Shown in pieces: positions 39,967 through 49,165 of a DNA stretch of 64,000 nt (position 1 is the stretch's first letter; the number at the start of each line of letters is the position of its first letter). The translations under genes and the position numbers were made by a program. Source of the DNA: Chryseobacterium sp. 39-10 (GTDB lineage: Bacteria > Bacteroidota > Bacteroidia > Flavobacteriales > Weeksellaceae); NCBI GenBank assembly GCA_001898255.1, contig MKTK01000011.1, positions 21,009-85,008 on the forward strand, read 5' to 3'. Under the pieces are notes generated by a model. That model saw only the letters and a list, made by a program, of their open reading frames with translations. It did not search any database and was not told the origin of the DNA.

Positions 39967-40050
39967 ATATTTTGAGTTTAAATTTTTAAAAAAAAGTTTT
40001 TGATTTCTTTTCAGCGAAAAGAATGCAGCGCAGTGATGATATGTGAAATT

Positions 40051-40155
40051 TTACCCCAGAAAAGGGGTTGTGGTAGTTGTTGTTGTGGTTACGGAAAAAT
40101 CAGCAGAATTGAAGTCCTGCTTGGTGAAAAAAGATATGTTGCTTTTGTTTTCCAT
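40051..40155 (-). CDS. thrL: Threonine operon leader peptide
   Basis: Small ORF MENKSNISFFTKQDFNSADFSVTTTTTTTTPFLG* with 8 consecutive Thr codons (ACC ACA ACA ACA ACT ACC ACA ACC), 84 nt upstream of thrA; absent from supplied ORF track because of size. Confidence 0.85.
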   Translation of the reverse strand: MENKSNISFFTKQDFNSADFSVTTTTTTTTPFLG

Positions 40156-40166
40156 AAAAACTTGAA

Positions 40167-40197
40167 CAAATATAGAAATCTATTTGTAATTCACAAG
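40167..40197 (-). promoter_or_regulatory. Promoter of thr leader/operon
   Basis: On minus strand: CTTG (40194-40197)-N19-TATATTTG (40167-40174), matching the Bacteroidetes TTTG-N19-TAnnTTTG consensus except first base. Confidence 0.75.
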
Positions 40198-40239
40198 TCA
40201 AATATGAGGTTTTGTTGAAAAAACAGTAAAATCAATAAC

Positions 40240-40273
40240 AAAAAAACCTTTCCATAAAATATGAAAAGGTTTG
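40240..40273 (-). terminator. Terminator downstream of nadA
   Basis: Minus strand AAACCTTT..AAAGGTTT hairpin followed by T-run. Confidence 0.75.
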
Positions 40274-40363
40274 GTAAACTTAAAATATCTTCCATCCATT
40301 CTTTTTAGAAAAAACTTTATTAAAAAAGAATGAAATATATGCTGAGGGCAATATTTCTTTGAT

Positions 40364-41383
40364 TTACTTAATGGTTTTAGAAAGTTCCAGCATTGCTTCA
40401 ATGGGTTGCAGTGCTTTCAGCCGAAGTTCTTCATCCATCAGTATTTCCGGTAATTCGTATTTCATGCACAGGTAAAGTTTTTCCAATGTATTTCGTTTCA
40501 TGTAAAAACATTCCGAACAGTTGCAGCTTTCATCAAAAACCAATGCCGGAATCAGCGATTTTTGTGGCGCACGTTTTTTCATTTCGTGCAGGATTCCTTC
40601 TTCTGTTGCCACAATAAATTCCTGGCAGTCGTCTTTCTCCACATAATTAAGCAAAGCAGATGTGCTGCCAACAAAATGAGCCAAATCCAAAACGGCCGAC
40701 TCACTTTCAGGGTGAGCAATGAGTTGAGCATGAGGATGATTTGCCAATTGCTGGGCGATTCGCTCCATCGAGAATGCTTCGTGTACAATGCAGCTGCCGT
40801 CCCAAAGAATCATCTCGCGTCCGGTTTTTTTCATCAAATAACGGCCTAAATTTTTATCTGGTGCAAAAATAATGGGTCGGTCATCGGGCAATGCTTTAAT
40901 GATGGTTTCCGCGTTGGAGCTGGTAACGATGATGTCGGATTCTGCCTTGGTTTCTGCATTGCAGTTGATATAGGTGGCCACTAAAGCATTCGGATACTGT
41001 TCGCGCATTTTCTTCAGCCCTTCGCCGCTGCAGCCGTCTGCCAAAGAGCATCCTGCTTGTGTGTCGGGAAGAACCACTTTCTTGGTCGGGTTCAGTATTT
41101 TTGCCGCTTCTGCCATAAAATGCACGCCACAGAATGCAATCATATCGGCGTCGGTGTCGCGAGCGGCTCTTGCTAATTGCAGGGAATCTCCCAAGTAGTC
41201 GGCAATGTCCTGGATGTCACCAGGTTGATAGTAATGCGCCAAAATCACGGCGTTCTTTTCTTTTTTCAGCTTGAGGATTGCTTTCACCAGTGCTTCACCT
41301 TGCGGAATAATGAGGTCGTCAATTTTCAGAAATCCTTTTACCGGAAGGTTGTTGATGGCTTTATCTAATGTTGTTGTGCTCAT
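40364..41383 (-). CDS. nadA: Quinolinate synthase
   Basis: AVILAHYYQPGDIQDIADYLGDSLQLARAA, FCGVHFMAEAAKILNPTKKVVLPD, GCSLADGC. Confidence 0.97.
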   Translation of the reverse strand: MSTTTLDKAINNLPVKGFLKIDDLIIPQGEALVKAILKLKKEKNAVILAHYYQPGDIQDIADYLGDSLQLARAARDTDADMIAFCGVHFMAEAAKILNPTKKVVLPDTQAGCSLADGCSGEGLKKMREQYPNALVATYINCNAETKAESDIIVTSSNAETIIKALPDDRPIIFAPDKNLGRYLMKKTGREMILWDGSCIVHEAFSMERIAQQLANHPHAQLIAHPESESAVLDLAHFVGSTSALLNYVEKDDCQEFIVATEEGILHEMKKRAPQKSLIPALVFDESCNCSECFYMKRNTLEKLYLCMKYELPEILMDEELRLKALQPIEAMLELSKTIK

Positions 41384-41413
41384 TGAGGAAGAAAATTAAA
41401 TTCAAAGTTAAAA

Positions 41414-41977
41414 TTAAGCATTTAGAAATTGATGCACCGTTTTTTCTATTTCGGTTTTGGCATCTTCCAAATCGGTGTTCACCACTACCTGATCAAACTG
41501 GTTCTGAAAAGTCATTTCATGCTCGGCTTTTTCCACTCTGGTTTGGATGGTTTCTGCATCATCAGTAGCCCTGGAGATCAATCGTCTCTCTAATTCTTCA
41601 ATAGAGGGCGGCATGATGAAAACCGAAAGTGCCTGATCAGCAAAATAGTTTTTGAGGGCAATTCCACCTTTTACATCAACGTCAAAAATAACGGTTTTGC
41701 CTTTATTCCAGATTCTCTCAACTTCGGATTTCAGGGTACCATAATACTTATCTTCGTACACTTCTTCAAATTCAACAAATGCATTTTCCCAGATTCTTTG
41801 GCGAAAAACTTCTGGGGTCAGAAAGTAGTAATCAACGCCGTCTTTTTCGTTTCCGCGCGGTTGTCGGGTGGTGCATGAAATTGAAAATTCAAGTGCTGGG
41901 AAATTCTCAAGGCAGTGCTTTACCAATGTGGTCTTTCCGCTTCCGCTGGGTGCTGAAAATATAATGACTTTATTCAT
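41414..41977 (-). CDS. gmk: Guanylate kinase
   Basis: VIIFSAPSGSGKTTLVKHCLE; SISCTTRQPRGNEKDGVDYYFLTPEVF. Confidence 0.97.
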   Translation of the reverse strand: MNKVIIFSAPSGSGKTTLVKHCLENFPALEFSISCTTRQPRGNEKDGVDYYFLTPEVFRQRIWENAFVEFEEVYEDKYYGTLKSEVERIWNKGKTVIFDVDVKGGIALKNYFADQALSVFIMPPSIEELERRLISRATDDAETIQTRVEKAEHEMTFQNQFDQVVVNTDLEDAKTEIEKTVHQFLNA

Positions 41978-42835
41978 TTAAAGTACGTTTAAGGTTTGTT
42001 CTTTTATTTTTTCCAGATCATCTTTCATCATCACCACTAATTTCTGAATTTGTGCGTGGTTGGCCTTGGAGCCAAGGGTGTTGATTTCGCGACCAATTTC
42101 CTGCGCAATGAATCCGAGTTTTTTTCCGTTGAAATCTTCGGTTTTCATCACCTCGTCATAATATTTTAAGTGCTGGGAAAGCCGTACCTTTTCTTCGGAA
42201 ACATCCAGTTTCTCAGTAAAATACGCCATTTCCTGATAGAATCGTGTTTCATCAATATGGTCGAACTCACTGAGTGTTTTGCGGTAACGCTCTTTCACGC
42301 CCACCATTCTTTCGTGTTCAAAAGGATCAACTTGCGACAGATAATTTTGAATATTTCCGATACTTTTTGCAAGATCATCCTTCAAAATCTCACCTTCTGT
42401 TTTTCGGAAATTGTCGAATTTCTCAAGCGCATCGTTCAGTAAACCGGTGAGCAAAAGCCACTCACTTTCGTGCAGTTCATCACGTTTTGTGGAAACCGCT
42501 TCCGGAAAACGGATGGCCATTTTCAGGTACTCGAAATCGGGACCGTCGCTTGTTATCTTTTTTAATTCGGAGATGTAAGATTTTACTAAGTCATGATTAA
42601 TGCTTACATCATTGCTGTCGGTCAAAGTTTCCAGATTAATGAAGCAATCTACTTTTCCACGCAGAATCTTGTCGTTCAGCATTTTTCGAATTTCAAATTC
42701 TTTTTCTTTATAACGCAACGGAATTTTAATGTTCAGATCAAAAGATTTGCTGTTGAGCGATTTCACTTCAACGGTAATTTTTTTTCCTTCAAACACGCCT
42801 TCACTTCTGCCGAAGCCAGTCATCGATAAAACCAT
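41978..42835 (-). CDS. YicC family protein (endoribonuclease-like)
   Basis: MVLSMTGFGRSE..ITVEVKSLNSKSFDLNIKIP; C-terminal EINTLGSKANHAQIQKLVVMMKDDLEKIKEQTLNVL. Confidence 0.95.
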   Translation of the reverse strand: MVLSMTGFGRSEGVFEGKKITVEVKSLNSKSFDLNIKIPLRYKEKEFEIRKMLNDKILRGKVDCFINLETLTDSNDVSINHDLVKSYISELKKITSDGPDFEYLKMAIRFPEAVSTKRDELHESEWLLLTGLLNDALEKFDNFRKTEGEILKDDLAKSIGNIQNYLSQVDPFEHERMVGVKERYRKTLSEFDHIDETRFYQEMAYFTEKLDVSEEKVRLSQHLKYYDEVMKTEDFNGKKLGFIAQEIGREINTLGSKANHAQIQKLVVMMKDDLEKIKEQTLNVL

Positions 42836-42852
42836 AGGGTAAATTTAGGGCA

Positions 42853-42860
42853 CAAAGATA
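42853..42860 (-). promoter_or_regulatory. -7 element (TATCTTTG) upstream of yicC
   Basis: Reverse complement of caaagata, 17 nt upstream of yicC start. Confidence 0.5.
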
Positions 42861-42926
42861 AGGATTTCATGGTTGTAAGGATGAAAATCGGATGGTTTGA
42901 TGCTGATGGGCGAAAAGATTATTTTA

Positions 42927-42934
42927 TATATTTG
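42927..42934 (+). promoter_or_regulatory. -7 element TATATTTG upstream of PASTA protein gene
   Basis: TAnnTTTG 28 nt upstream of ATG. Confidence 0.5.
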
Positions 42935-42962
42935 CAAAGATATTTTTAAAACGAAAAGTTCT

Positions 42963-43997
42963 ATGCTTAAATCACTTTTCCACTGGAAAGTCCTGGTGAA
43001 TTTACTTTTGGCCGCCGTAGTTTTCACGGGATTGGTTTGGCTTACTTTCCGTTGGCTGGAGCTGCATACCAATCATGGCAAAGAAATTCCTGTTCCTAAT
43101 GTGATGAACAAATCAGTTCATGAAGCCATCAAGATTCTTGACGATTCTGGGTTGGAGTATGAAGTGGATAGCTTTAAATATGACCCTCGCTACAAACCTT
43201 TTCAGGTATTGCAGGTGTATCCATCGCCGGGTTCAAGGGTAAAAGACGGCAGAACGATTATTTTAAAAGTGAATCCAAGAACCTATGCGCAGGTTTCTGT
43301 GCCTGATGTTTTAGATCGTTACAAAGGATTGGCCTTCCGACAGCTGGAACAAGTAGGTTTAAAAGTGGGCGATACCATTTACGAACCCAGCATTCAGCGA
43401 GATGCGGTACTGCGTATGATTTATAATGGAAATGTACTGAAACCTGGCGCACTGTTGCCAAGATTTTCTACCATCGACTTGGTCATCGGTGCAGGACCAA
43501 AGAGAAATATAACAGTGCCCAATTTGGTAGGATTAACGGTGCAGCAAGCCAAAGCAATTATTAGCCAAAATCTTTTTGAAGTGGGCTTGGTGGAGCATGA
43601 TGATGGCAGCTCGGACGAATCTGATATCGTCTATTATCAGGATCCTGCTGCATTTGATGTACGAGATCAGGGAATGCAGATTGACATTTGGGTAAGCAAG
43701 AAAACACCAGCTGAACTCAGCGGAAAAATAGCGCAACTGAATTCCATTTACAGAATTAAAATAGATACTACCAGTACCTATGTAGAGCCACCGGTTTACC
43801 GCGAGCCCGTGCCCAAACCAATGCCTAAGGTAGAGACCTATGATGAGGTGCCAAAAGTGGAGAAAACCAAAGTGGAAAAACCTAAAGCAGAAACACCGAA
43901 ACCTGCTGCAGAAGCTACCAAGAAAGTAGATCTGCAAACGAAAACAACGGTGAAGAAAGAAGAAAAGCCAAAAGCCAAGAAAGTTATTGTAGAATAA
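42963..43997 (+). CDS. PASTA domain-containing membrane protein
   Basis: One N-terminal TM, three PASTA repeats (PVPNVMNKSVHEAIKILDDSGLEYEV; VPDVLDRYKGLAFRQLEQVGLKVGD; VPNLVGLTVQQAKAIISQNLFEVG), Lys/Glu/Pro-rich tail. Confidence 0.9.
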   Translation: MLKSLFHWKVLVNLLLAAVVFTGLVWLTFRWLELHTNHGKEIPVPNVMNKSVHEAIKILDDSGLEYEVDSFKYDPRYKPFQVLQVYPSPGSRVKDGRTIILKVNPRTYAQVSVPDVLDRYKGLAFRQLEQVGLKVGDTIYEPSIQRDAVLRMIYNGNVLKPGALLPRFSTIDLVIGAGPKRNITVPNLVGLTVQQAKAIISQNLFEVGLVEHDDGSSDESDIVYYQDPAAFDVRDQGMQIDIWVSKKTPAELSGKIAQLNSIYRIKIDTTSTYVEPPVYREPVPKPMPKVETYDEVPKVEKTKVEKPKAETPKPAAEATKKVDLQTKTTVKKEEKPKAKKVIVE

Positions 43998-44017
43998 CAT
44001 TCTTTAAAATATAACTG

Positions 44018-44047
44018 AAGCTTCAACGAAAGTTGGAGCTTTATTTT
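44018..44047 (+). terminator. Terminator hairpin after PASTA gene
   Basis: AAGCTTCAAC-GAAA-GTTGGAGCTT then TATTTTT. Confidence 0.75.
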
Positions 44048-44057
44048 TCAGGATACC

Positions 44058-45113
44058 ATGACCAGCGACCACGACGAGATTTTAGACGATGAATTACAGA
44101 ATCAAGGAACTGCAGATGCGGAATCTGAAGGGCTGTACGAACATTTTAGCATTAAGGTGGATCGCGGCCAGGAGCCACTTAGGATAGACAAATTTCTGCA
44201 AAACTTTCGTCAGAACTCATCCCGAAACAAAATCTCACAGACGTGTCGCGCTGGAAATGTGGTGGTGAACGGTCAGCCCGTAAAACAAAATTACCGCGTA
44301 AAACCAGGCGACGAGATTTCCGTACTTCTTACAAGGCCGCCACGAGAAAATGTGATCATTCCGCAAGATATTCCTATTCATATCGTGTATGAAGATGATG
44401 ACGTGGTGGTAGTGGACAAAGCTGCCGGGATGGTGGTGCATCCGGGACACGGGAATTGGGACGGAACACTGGTAAATGCCCTTGCTTTTCATTTCGAAAA
44501 AAATGGTCAGAAATCAGATTTGGATCGTGTAGGTTTGGTGCACCGCATCGATAAAGACACCTCCGGACTTTTGGTGGTGGCCAAAAATGAATTTGCGCTC
44601 AGCTTCCTTGCCAAGCAATTTTTTGAGCGGAAAACTAAACGATTGTATTGGGCATTTGTCTGGGGAAATATGGAAGATGATGAAGGTACCATCCGTGGAA
44701 ACATTGGAAGGAATTTGAAAAACCGAATGCAGATGGCTGTTTTTGAAGATGGAAGCATGGGAAAACACGCCGTAACACATTACAAGGTCATCGAACGTTT
44801 CAAATACATTACCTGGGTGGAATGTAAACTGGAAACCGGCAGAACACATCAGATTCGTGCACATTTTAAACATATCGGCCATACACTTTTTAATGATGAA
44901 AGATATGAAGGGCATCAAATCCTGAAAGGCGTCAATTTGCCAAAGTACAGGCAGTTTGTGAACAATGTTTTTGAGGTGTTGCCACGGCATGCACTTCATG
45001 CACACACGCTGGGCTTTATTCACCCTACAACCCGGGAGGAAATGTATTTCGAAAGCCCGATGCCTGCCGATATGGAAGAAGCCATTATAAGGTGGAGAAA
45101 ATATTTGGAATAG
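44058..45113 (+). CDS. rluD: RluA/RluD family pseudouridine synthase
   Basis: S4 domain plus VGLVHRIDKDTSGLLVVAKNEFALSFLAKQF; ETGRTHQIRAHFKHIGH. Confidence 0.92.
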   Translation: MTSDHDEILDDELQNQGTADAESEGLYEHFSIKVDRGQEPLRIDKFLQNFRQNSSRNKISQTCRAGNVVVNGQPVKQNYRVKPGDEISVLLTRPPRENVIIPQDIPIHIVYEDDDVVVVDKAAGMVVHPGHGNWDGTLVNALAFHFEKNGQKSDLDRVGLVHRIDKDTSGLLVVAKNEFALSFLAKQFFERKTKRLYWAFVWGNMEDDEGTIRGNIGRNLKNRMQMAVFEDGSMGKHAVTHYKVIERFKYITWVECKLETGRTHQIRAHFKHIGHTLFNDERYEGHQILKGVNLPKYRQFVNNVFEVLPRHALHAHTLGFIHPTTREEMYFESPMPADMEEAIIRWRKYLE

Positions 45114-45130
45114 ATTGTTTTAAAAGTTTT

Positions 45131-45138
45131 TATATTTG
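45131..45138 (+). promoter_or_regulatory. -7 element TATATTTG upstream of porP/sprF-like gene
   Basis: TAnnTTTG 24 nt upstream of ATG at 45163. Confidence 0.45.
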
Positions 45139-45162
45139 TCGGAAATTCACTTTAAATTGATT

Positions 45163-46113
45163 ATGAAAAAAGTATATGCATTGTTTTTTACCTTAGTTTT
45201 ATTAGGATTTGCAAAAAGCCAGGAAACGTTGCCTTATTATCAACAGTACCTTTTGGAAGGCGACTTTCTTTTTAATCCTGCACTTTATGGTAAAACGGAT
45301 GATGTTGTGGTGAATTTAAATTATCAGAAACAGTTTTCAAACTTTGATCAGTCGCCCAATGTGCAGTCCATTGGCATCCACGCCAATGTTTTCGACAGAG
45401 TGGGAGCGGGCTTGTCTTTTTTTAGAGATCAAAACGGAGCTGTCTCTTCTAACGGAATTTCAGCAGGTGCTTCCTATTTTATTCCTATTGATGATGATGG
45501 CGAAAGAAAGAGCCAGTTTTCCTTCGGTACCAATGTTAATTTTTACAACATGCACATCGATATGGGTATGCTAAATCCCAAAGATCCTGGTGATACAACT
45601 CTTGCTTCGGATGTCAACTCCCTTTTTCTGGTGTATGCCAATTTGGGTTTAGCGGTAACCTACCGTAATTTTTTTACGGGTTTTTCCATTAATGATATTG
45701 CGATTACCAATGACATTCCTATTGTAAACGGCATTGAGCCCGAACCTACCAAGTTTTTGGTGAATGCGGGTTACAACTATTACATTGGTGAACAGTTTTT
45801 TGTGACGCCTTCCGTTTTGGTGAATTTCAATACCAATTCTTCCAAAATGATGGATCTCAACCTCATGGCTACCATCTTGGGCGATGAAAACTCCTTTTCA
45901 GCAGGTGCAAGTTTACGAACATCGAGCAACCAGTTTGGCAACCAGAATTTAGGTATTACGCCAATCATCAAAGCAACCGTTAACCGTTTCTTTTTTGGAG
46001 CAAGTTATAATTTTGGGCTATCCGATATTCAGCAGTATGCCGGAAGCAGTTTTATGCTGAGTGTGGGCTACAACGTAGAAAACTTTATTAACACGAGAGG
46101 TTTCCGCTATTAA
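45163..46113 (+). CDS. PorP/SprF family type IX secretion membrane protein
   Basis: QETLPYYQQYLLEGDFLFNPALYGKTDDVVVNLNYQKQFSNFDQSPNVQSIGIHANVFDRVGAGLSFFRDQNG. Confidence 0.93.
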   Translation: MKKVYALFFTLVLLGFAKSQETLPYYQQYLLEGDFLFNPALYGKTDDVVVNLNYQKQFSNFDQSPNVQSIGIHANVFDRVGAGLSFFRDQNGAVSSNGISAGASYFIPIDDDGERKSQFSFGTNVNFYNMHIDMGMLNPKDPGDTTLASDVNSLFLVYANLGLAVTYRNFFTGFSINDIAITNDIPIVNGIEPEPTKFLVNAGYNYYIGEQFFVTPSVLVNFNTNSSKMMDLNLMATILGDENSFSAGASLRTSSNQFGNQNLGITPIIKATVNRFFFGASYNFGLSDIQQYAGSSFMLSVGYNVENFINTRGFRY

Positions 46114-46269
46114 TTGAGCCCGCTGAGAAGTATTCAAAATTCAAGTCCGGAGTTGTGAATCAAAATAGGGTGTTCGCCTCAAAATTCTTGCTTTCTCTCA
46201 TTGCAATTGGCTGTGATAGCACATGTGCGTAAAATTTGTTTCATTTTTTTGGGCTGTATTTAAAACCTT

Positions 46270-47394
46270 ATGATCTACGTTCATATTCCCTTTTGTAAGC
46301 AAAAATGCAGCTATTGCAACTTTCATTTTTCTACTTCTTTCAACTTTAAAGAAGAAATGATTGCGTCCATCAAAAGAGAAATTTTCCTGCGGAAAGACGA
46401 ACTCTCGGTCAATGCCCTGTCTTCCCTTTATTTTGGCGGCGGCACACCTTCTCTCCTTACAGTGGACGAGCTACAATCATTGACGGATGAGGTTTTGAAG
46501 TATTTTTCCTTTAATTCCAATATTGAAATTACCCTTGAAGCCAACCCGGACGATTTGAATGAAAATTTTCTTAAAGCACTTTCAGGAACGAATATTAATC
46601 GGTTGTCGATTGGGACACAAAGTTTTTTTGATGAAGATCTGAAGATGATGAACCGTGCCCATAATGCTTCAGAAGCGGAAAGTTCCATCAAGAGAGCGCA
46701 GGATTTTGGTTTCGAAAACATCAGCATCGATCTCATTTATGGTTCCCCTACTTCCAACTTTGAGGGTTGGAAAAGTAACCTGCGCAAAACTATCGAGCTG
46801 CAGGTGCCTCATGTTTCGTCCTATGCGTTGACGGTGGAACCTAAAACCGCTCTCAACCAATGGATTGCGCAAAAGAAAATTGCAGCACCCGAAGAATCCG
46901 AGCAAAATAGAGAGTTTTATTACCTATCCGGATTTTTGAAAGAGCATGGTTTTGATCATTATGAAATCTCTAACTTTGGGAAACCGGGGTTTTATTCTCA
47001 GCACAATTCCGGCTATTGGAAGTATCAGGAATATTTGGGAGTTGGCCCTTCCGCTCATTCCTATAATGGTAAAAACCAACGCAGCTGGAATCTCGCCAAT
47101 AATAAAAAATACATCGATCTTCTTCAACAAAACAAGCTGGCCAATGAAACAGAAATCCTGTTAGAAAAAGATCAATTCAATGAAATGCTAATGATTGGTT
47201 TAAGGACCTCATGGGGAGTGGATCTGGATGCGCTAAAAAGAAAATTTAGCCCCGAATTTTTTGGTTTTTTGAACGACGAAATTCAGCCCAAATTACAAGA
47301 AGGTATTCTAGTAATTGAAGATGGACATTTGAAAATTCCTGAAAAACATTGGTTTTTGGCCGATGGAATTGCCTCGGATCTGTTTATGGTATAG
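46270..47394 (+). CDS. hemW: Radical SAM heme chaperone HemW
   Basis: MIYVHIPFCKQKCSYCNFHFST; LYFGGGTPSLL; SIDLIYGSP. Confidence 0.95.
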   Translation: MIYVHIPFCKQKCSYCNFHFSTSFNFKEEMIASIKREIFLRKDELSVNALSSLYFGGGTPSLLTVDELQSLTDEVLKYFSFNSNIEITLEANPDDLNENFLKALSGTNINRLSIGTQSFFDEDLKMMNRAHNASEAESSIKRAQDFGFENISIDLIYGSPTSNFEGWKSNLRKTIELQVPHVSSYALTVEPKTALNQWIAQKKIAAPEESEQNREFYYLSGFLKEHGFDHYEISNFGKPGFYSQHNSGYWKYQEYLGVGPSAHSYNGKNQRSWNLANNKKYIDLLQQNKLANETEILLEKDQFNEMLMIGLRTSWGVDLDALKRKFSPEFFGFLNDEIQPKLQEGILVIEDGHLKIPEKHWFLADGIASDLFMV

Positions 47395-47466
47395 GTTCTT
47401 TTTCTTCTTCGAATAGTTATTGTTACTACAGCTTTCCTTACTGATGACTATTCTTTGCAAAATAGC

Positions 47467-47474
47467 TATTTTTG
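47467..47474 (+). promoter_or_regulatory. -7 element TATTTTTG upstream of murI
   Basis: TAnnTTTG 17 nt upstream of TTG start. Confidence 0.4.
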
Positions 47475-47491
47475 TATAAATATATTTTCAG

Positions 47492-48322
47492 TTGAAAAAT
47501 AAAAAACCCGATTTCAGCCACCTTTCACCCAATCAGCCCATTGGAATTTTCGATTCGGGAGCAGGCGGGCTTACCGTAGCAAAGGAGATAAAGCGGCTGT
47601 TGCCCAATGAAGATTTTATTTATTTTGGTGACACCAAACATCTTCCGTATGGCGAAAAATCGAAGGAAGCTATTGTGGGTTATTCTACCCAAATTGCCGA
47701 TTTTTTACTGTCTAAGAATTGTAAAGCCATCGTCATCGCTTGCAATTCGGCAACGGCTAATGCACTTAAAGAAGTGCAGGATTGGGTTGCAGGTCATGTT
47801 CCGGTGATTGATGTTATCAACCCGGTTGCTGAAAAAGTTGCGTATGAGATTCACAACAATGTGGGTGTTATTGCCACCAAAGCAACGGTAAATTCTGGGC
47901 TTTATAAAAAATCTATACGAAAGCACAATAAGTTCATTAAGGTGGATGAATTGGCTACACCTCTGTTGGTTCCGGCTATTGAAGAGGGCTTTAAAAATCA
48001 TCCCATTACGCATGCAATTGTTTATAACTACCTTAGCAATAGCAAATTAAAAAATATAGAAACGCTTATTCTTGGGTGCACACATTATCCCTTGCTTATC
48101 GACGAGATTAAGCAATACTATGGGAACCGTGTTCGCGTCATCGATTCGCCCAATATTGTGGTAAACCAGCTGCAAATGATTTTAGATAAACACCATTTGC
48201 TTCGCGAAAATAATTCAAAACCCACTTATCGTTTTTATCTTTCGGATAAGACCAAGAATTTTGAGAAAATTTCGAAGAAATTTTTTGGTAAAGCTGTTGA
48301 AGTGGAGATGAAACTTCTCTGA
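47492..48322 (+). CDS. murI: Glutamate racemase
   Basis: PIGIFDSGAGGLTVAKEIKRLLPNEDFIYFGDTKHLPYG; IVIACNSATA; LILGCTHYPLL; TTG start. Confidence 0.96.
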   Translation: MKNKKPDFSHLSPNQPIGIFDSGAGGLTVAKEIKRLLPNEDFIYFGDTKHLPYGEKSKEAIVGYSTQIADFLLSKNCKAIVIACNSATANALKEVQDWVAGHVPVIDVINPVAEKVAYEIHNNVGVIATKATVNSGLYKKSIRKHNKFIKVDELATPLLVPAIEEGFKNHPITHAIVYNYLSNSKLKNIETLILGCTHYPLLIDEIKQYYGNRVRVIDSPNIVVNQLQMILDKHHLLRENNSKPTYRFYLSDKTKNFEKISKKFFGKAVEVEMKLL

Positions 48323-48408
48323 TGAGCTTTGTTCAGTGTTTTTTTTATCATTTTTTTTCGTTCCGATTTTCAGTTGACCGCCAATCGGCAGTTTCTTATT
48401 TTTTTAGT

Positions 48409-48416
48409 TAAATTTG
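48409..48416 (+). promoter_or_regulatory. -7 element TAAATTTG upstream of DUF3822 gene
   Basis: TAnnTTTG 15 nt upstream of ATG at 48432. Confidence 0.45.
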
Positions 48417-48431
48417 TGCGCACAGATCATC

Positions 48432-49148
48432 ATGCAGAAACTCTTTCTACTTTTTACCCACGATGGGCTTCAGTACCTCCTCACGAAAAACAAAACAGTT
48501 TTGGAGGAACAGGATTTTTTCGTGAGCGATGAAACTCCCCAAGATTTTATTTTTTCGAAACTCACGGAAATACTTTTGCAGAAGCAGTTTTCAGAGATTA
48601 ATGTCATTTCTGCGCTTAATCATTTTACGATGATGCCGGAAGGTTTTTCACAGCATGATGCCGGTTTCGATTTGATTGGCTTTAATGCCGATGCCGACCG
48701 GAATAATGAAGAGTTGATGTTGGCGGTGAACAAAAAATTTGCTGTGCAGTTTTATTATACAATGCCCAATCATTTATACCTAAAGATTAAGGAAGCCAGC
48801 AAAACTACGCGGTTTAATTTTTCTGGGGAAAAATTCCTGAGCAGTATTAATGTGAAAAATCAGAAAGAAATCCATATTAATTTGTACCATCACCAATGTG
48901 AGTTTTTTTGTTTTGATCAGAAAAAAGTGGTGCTCTACAATAATCTCGATGTTAATTCGGAAGTAGATTTCCTTTATTTCATCATGTTTACATTGAGTAA
49001 GATTGGTTTTGGAACCGCCGAAACTCAGTTTTTCGTGTATGGTGAAACCACCCGAAACGAGACATTTATCTCTGAGCTAAGGAAATTTGTGAAGAACCTG
49101 AAAATAGTGTTCGACAATATTCCGAATAAAAATTTTATCCTTAATTAA
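48432..49148 (+). CDS. DUF3822 family protein
   Basis: 238 aa, position directly upstream of rsmD as typical in Flavobacteriia; LNHFTMMPEGF, TQFFVYGE. Confidence 0.7.
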   Translation: MQKLFLLFTHDGLQYLLTKNKTVLEEQDFFVSDETPQDFIFSKLTEILLQKQFSEINVISALNHFTMMPEGFSQHDAGFDLIGFNADADRNNEELMLAVNKKFAVQFYYTMPNHLYLKIKEASKTTRFNFSGEKFLSSINVKNQKEIHINLYHHQCEFFCFDQKKVVLYNNLDVNSEVDFLYFIMFTLSKIGFGTAETQFFVYGETTRNETFISELRKFVKNLKIVFDNIPNKNFILN

Positions 49149-49165
49149 AGCAGCAAACCGCAATT

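Noticed and set aside
46219-46228. GCACATGTGC perfect palindrome upstream of hemW
   Set aside because: A single 10-bp palindrome with no second copy or promoter context noticed; too weak to call a regulator site.
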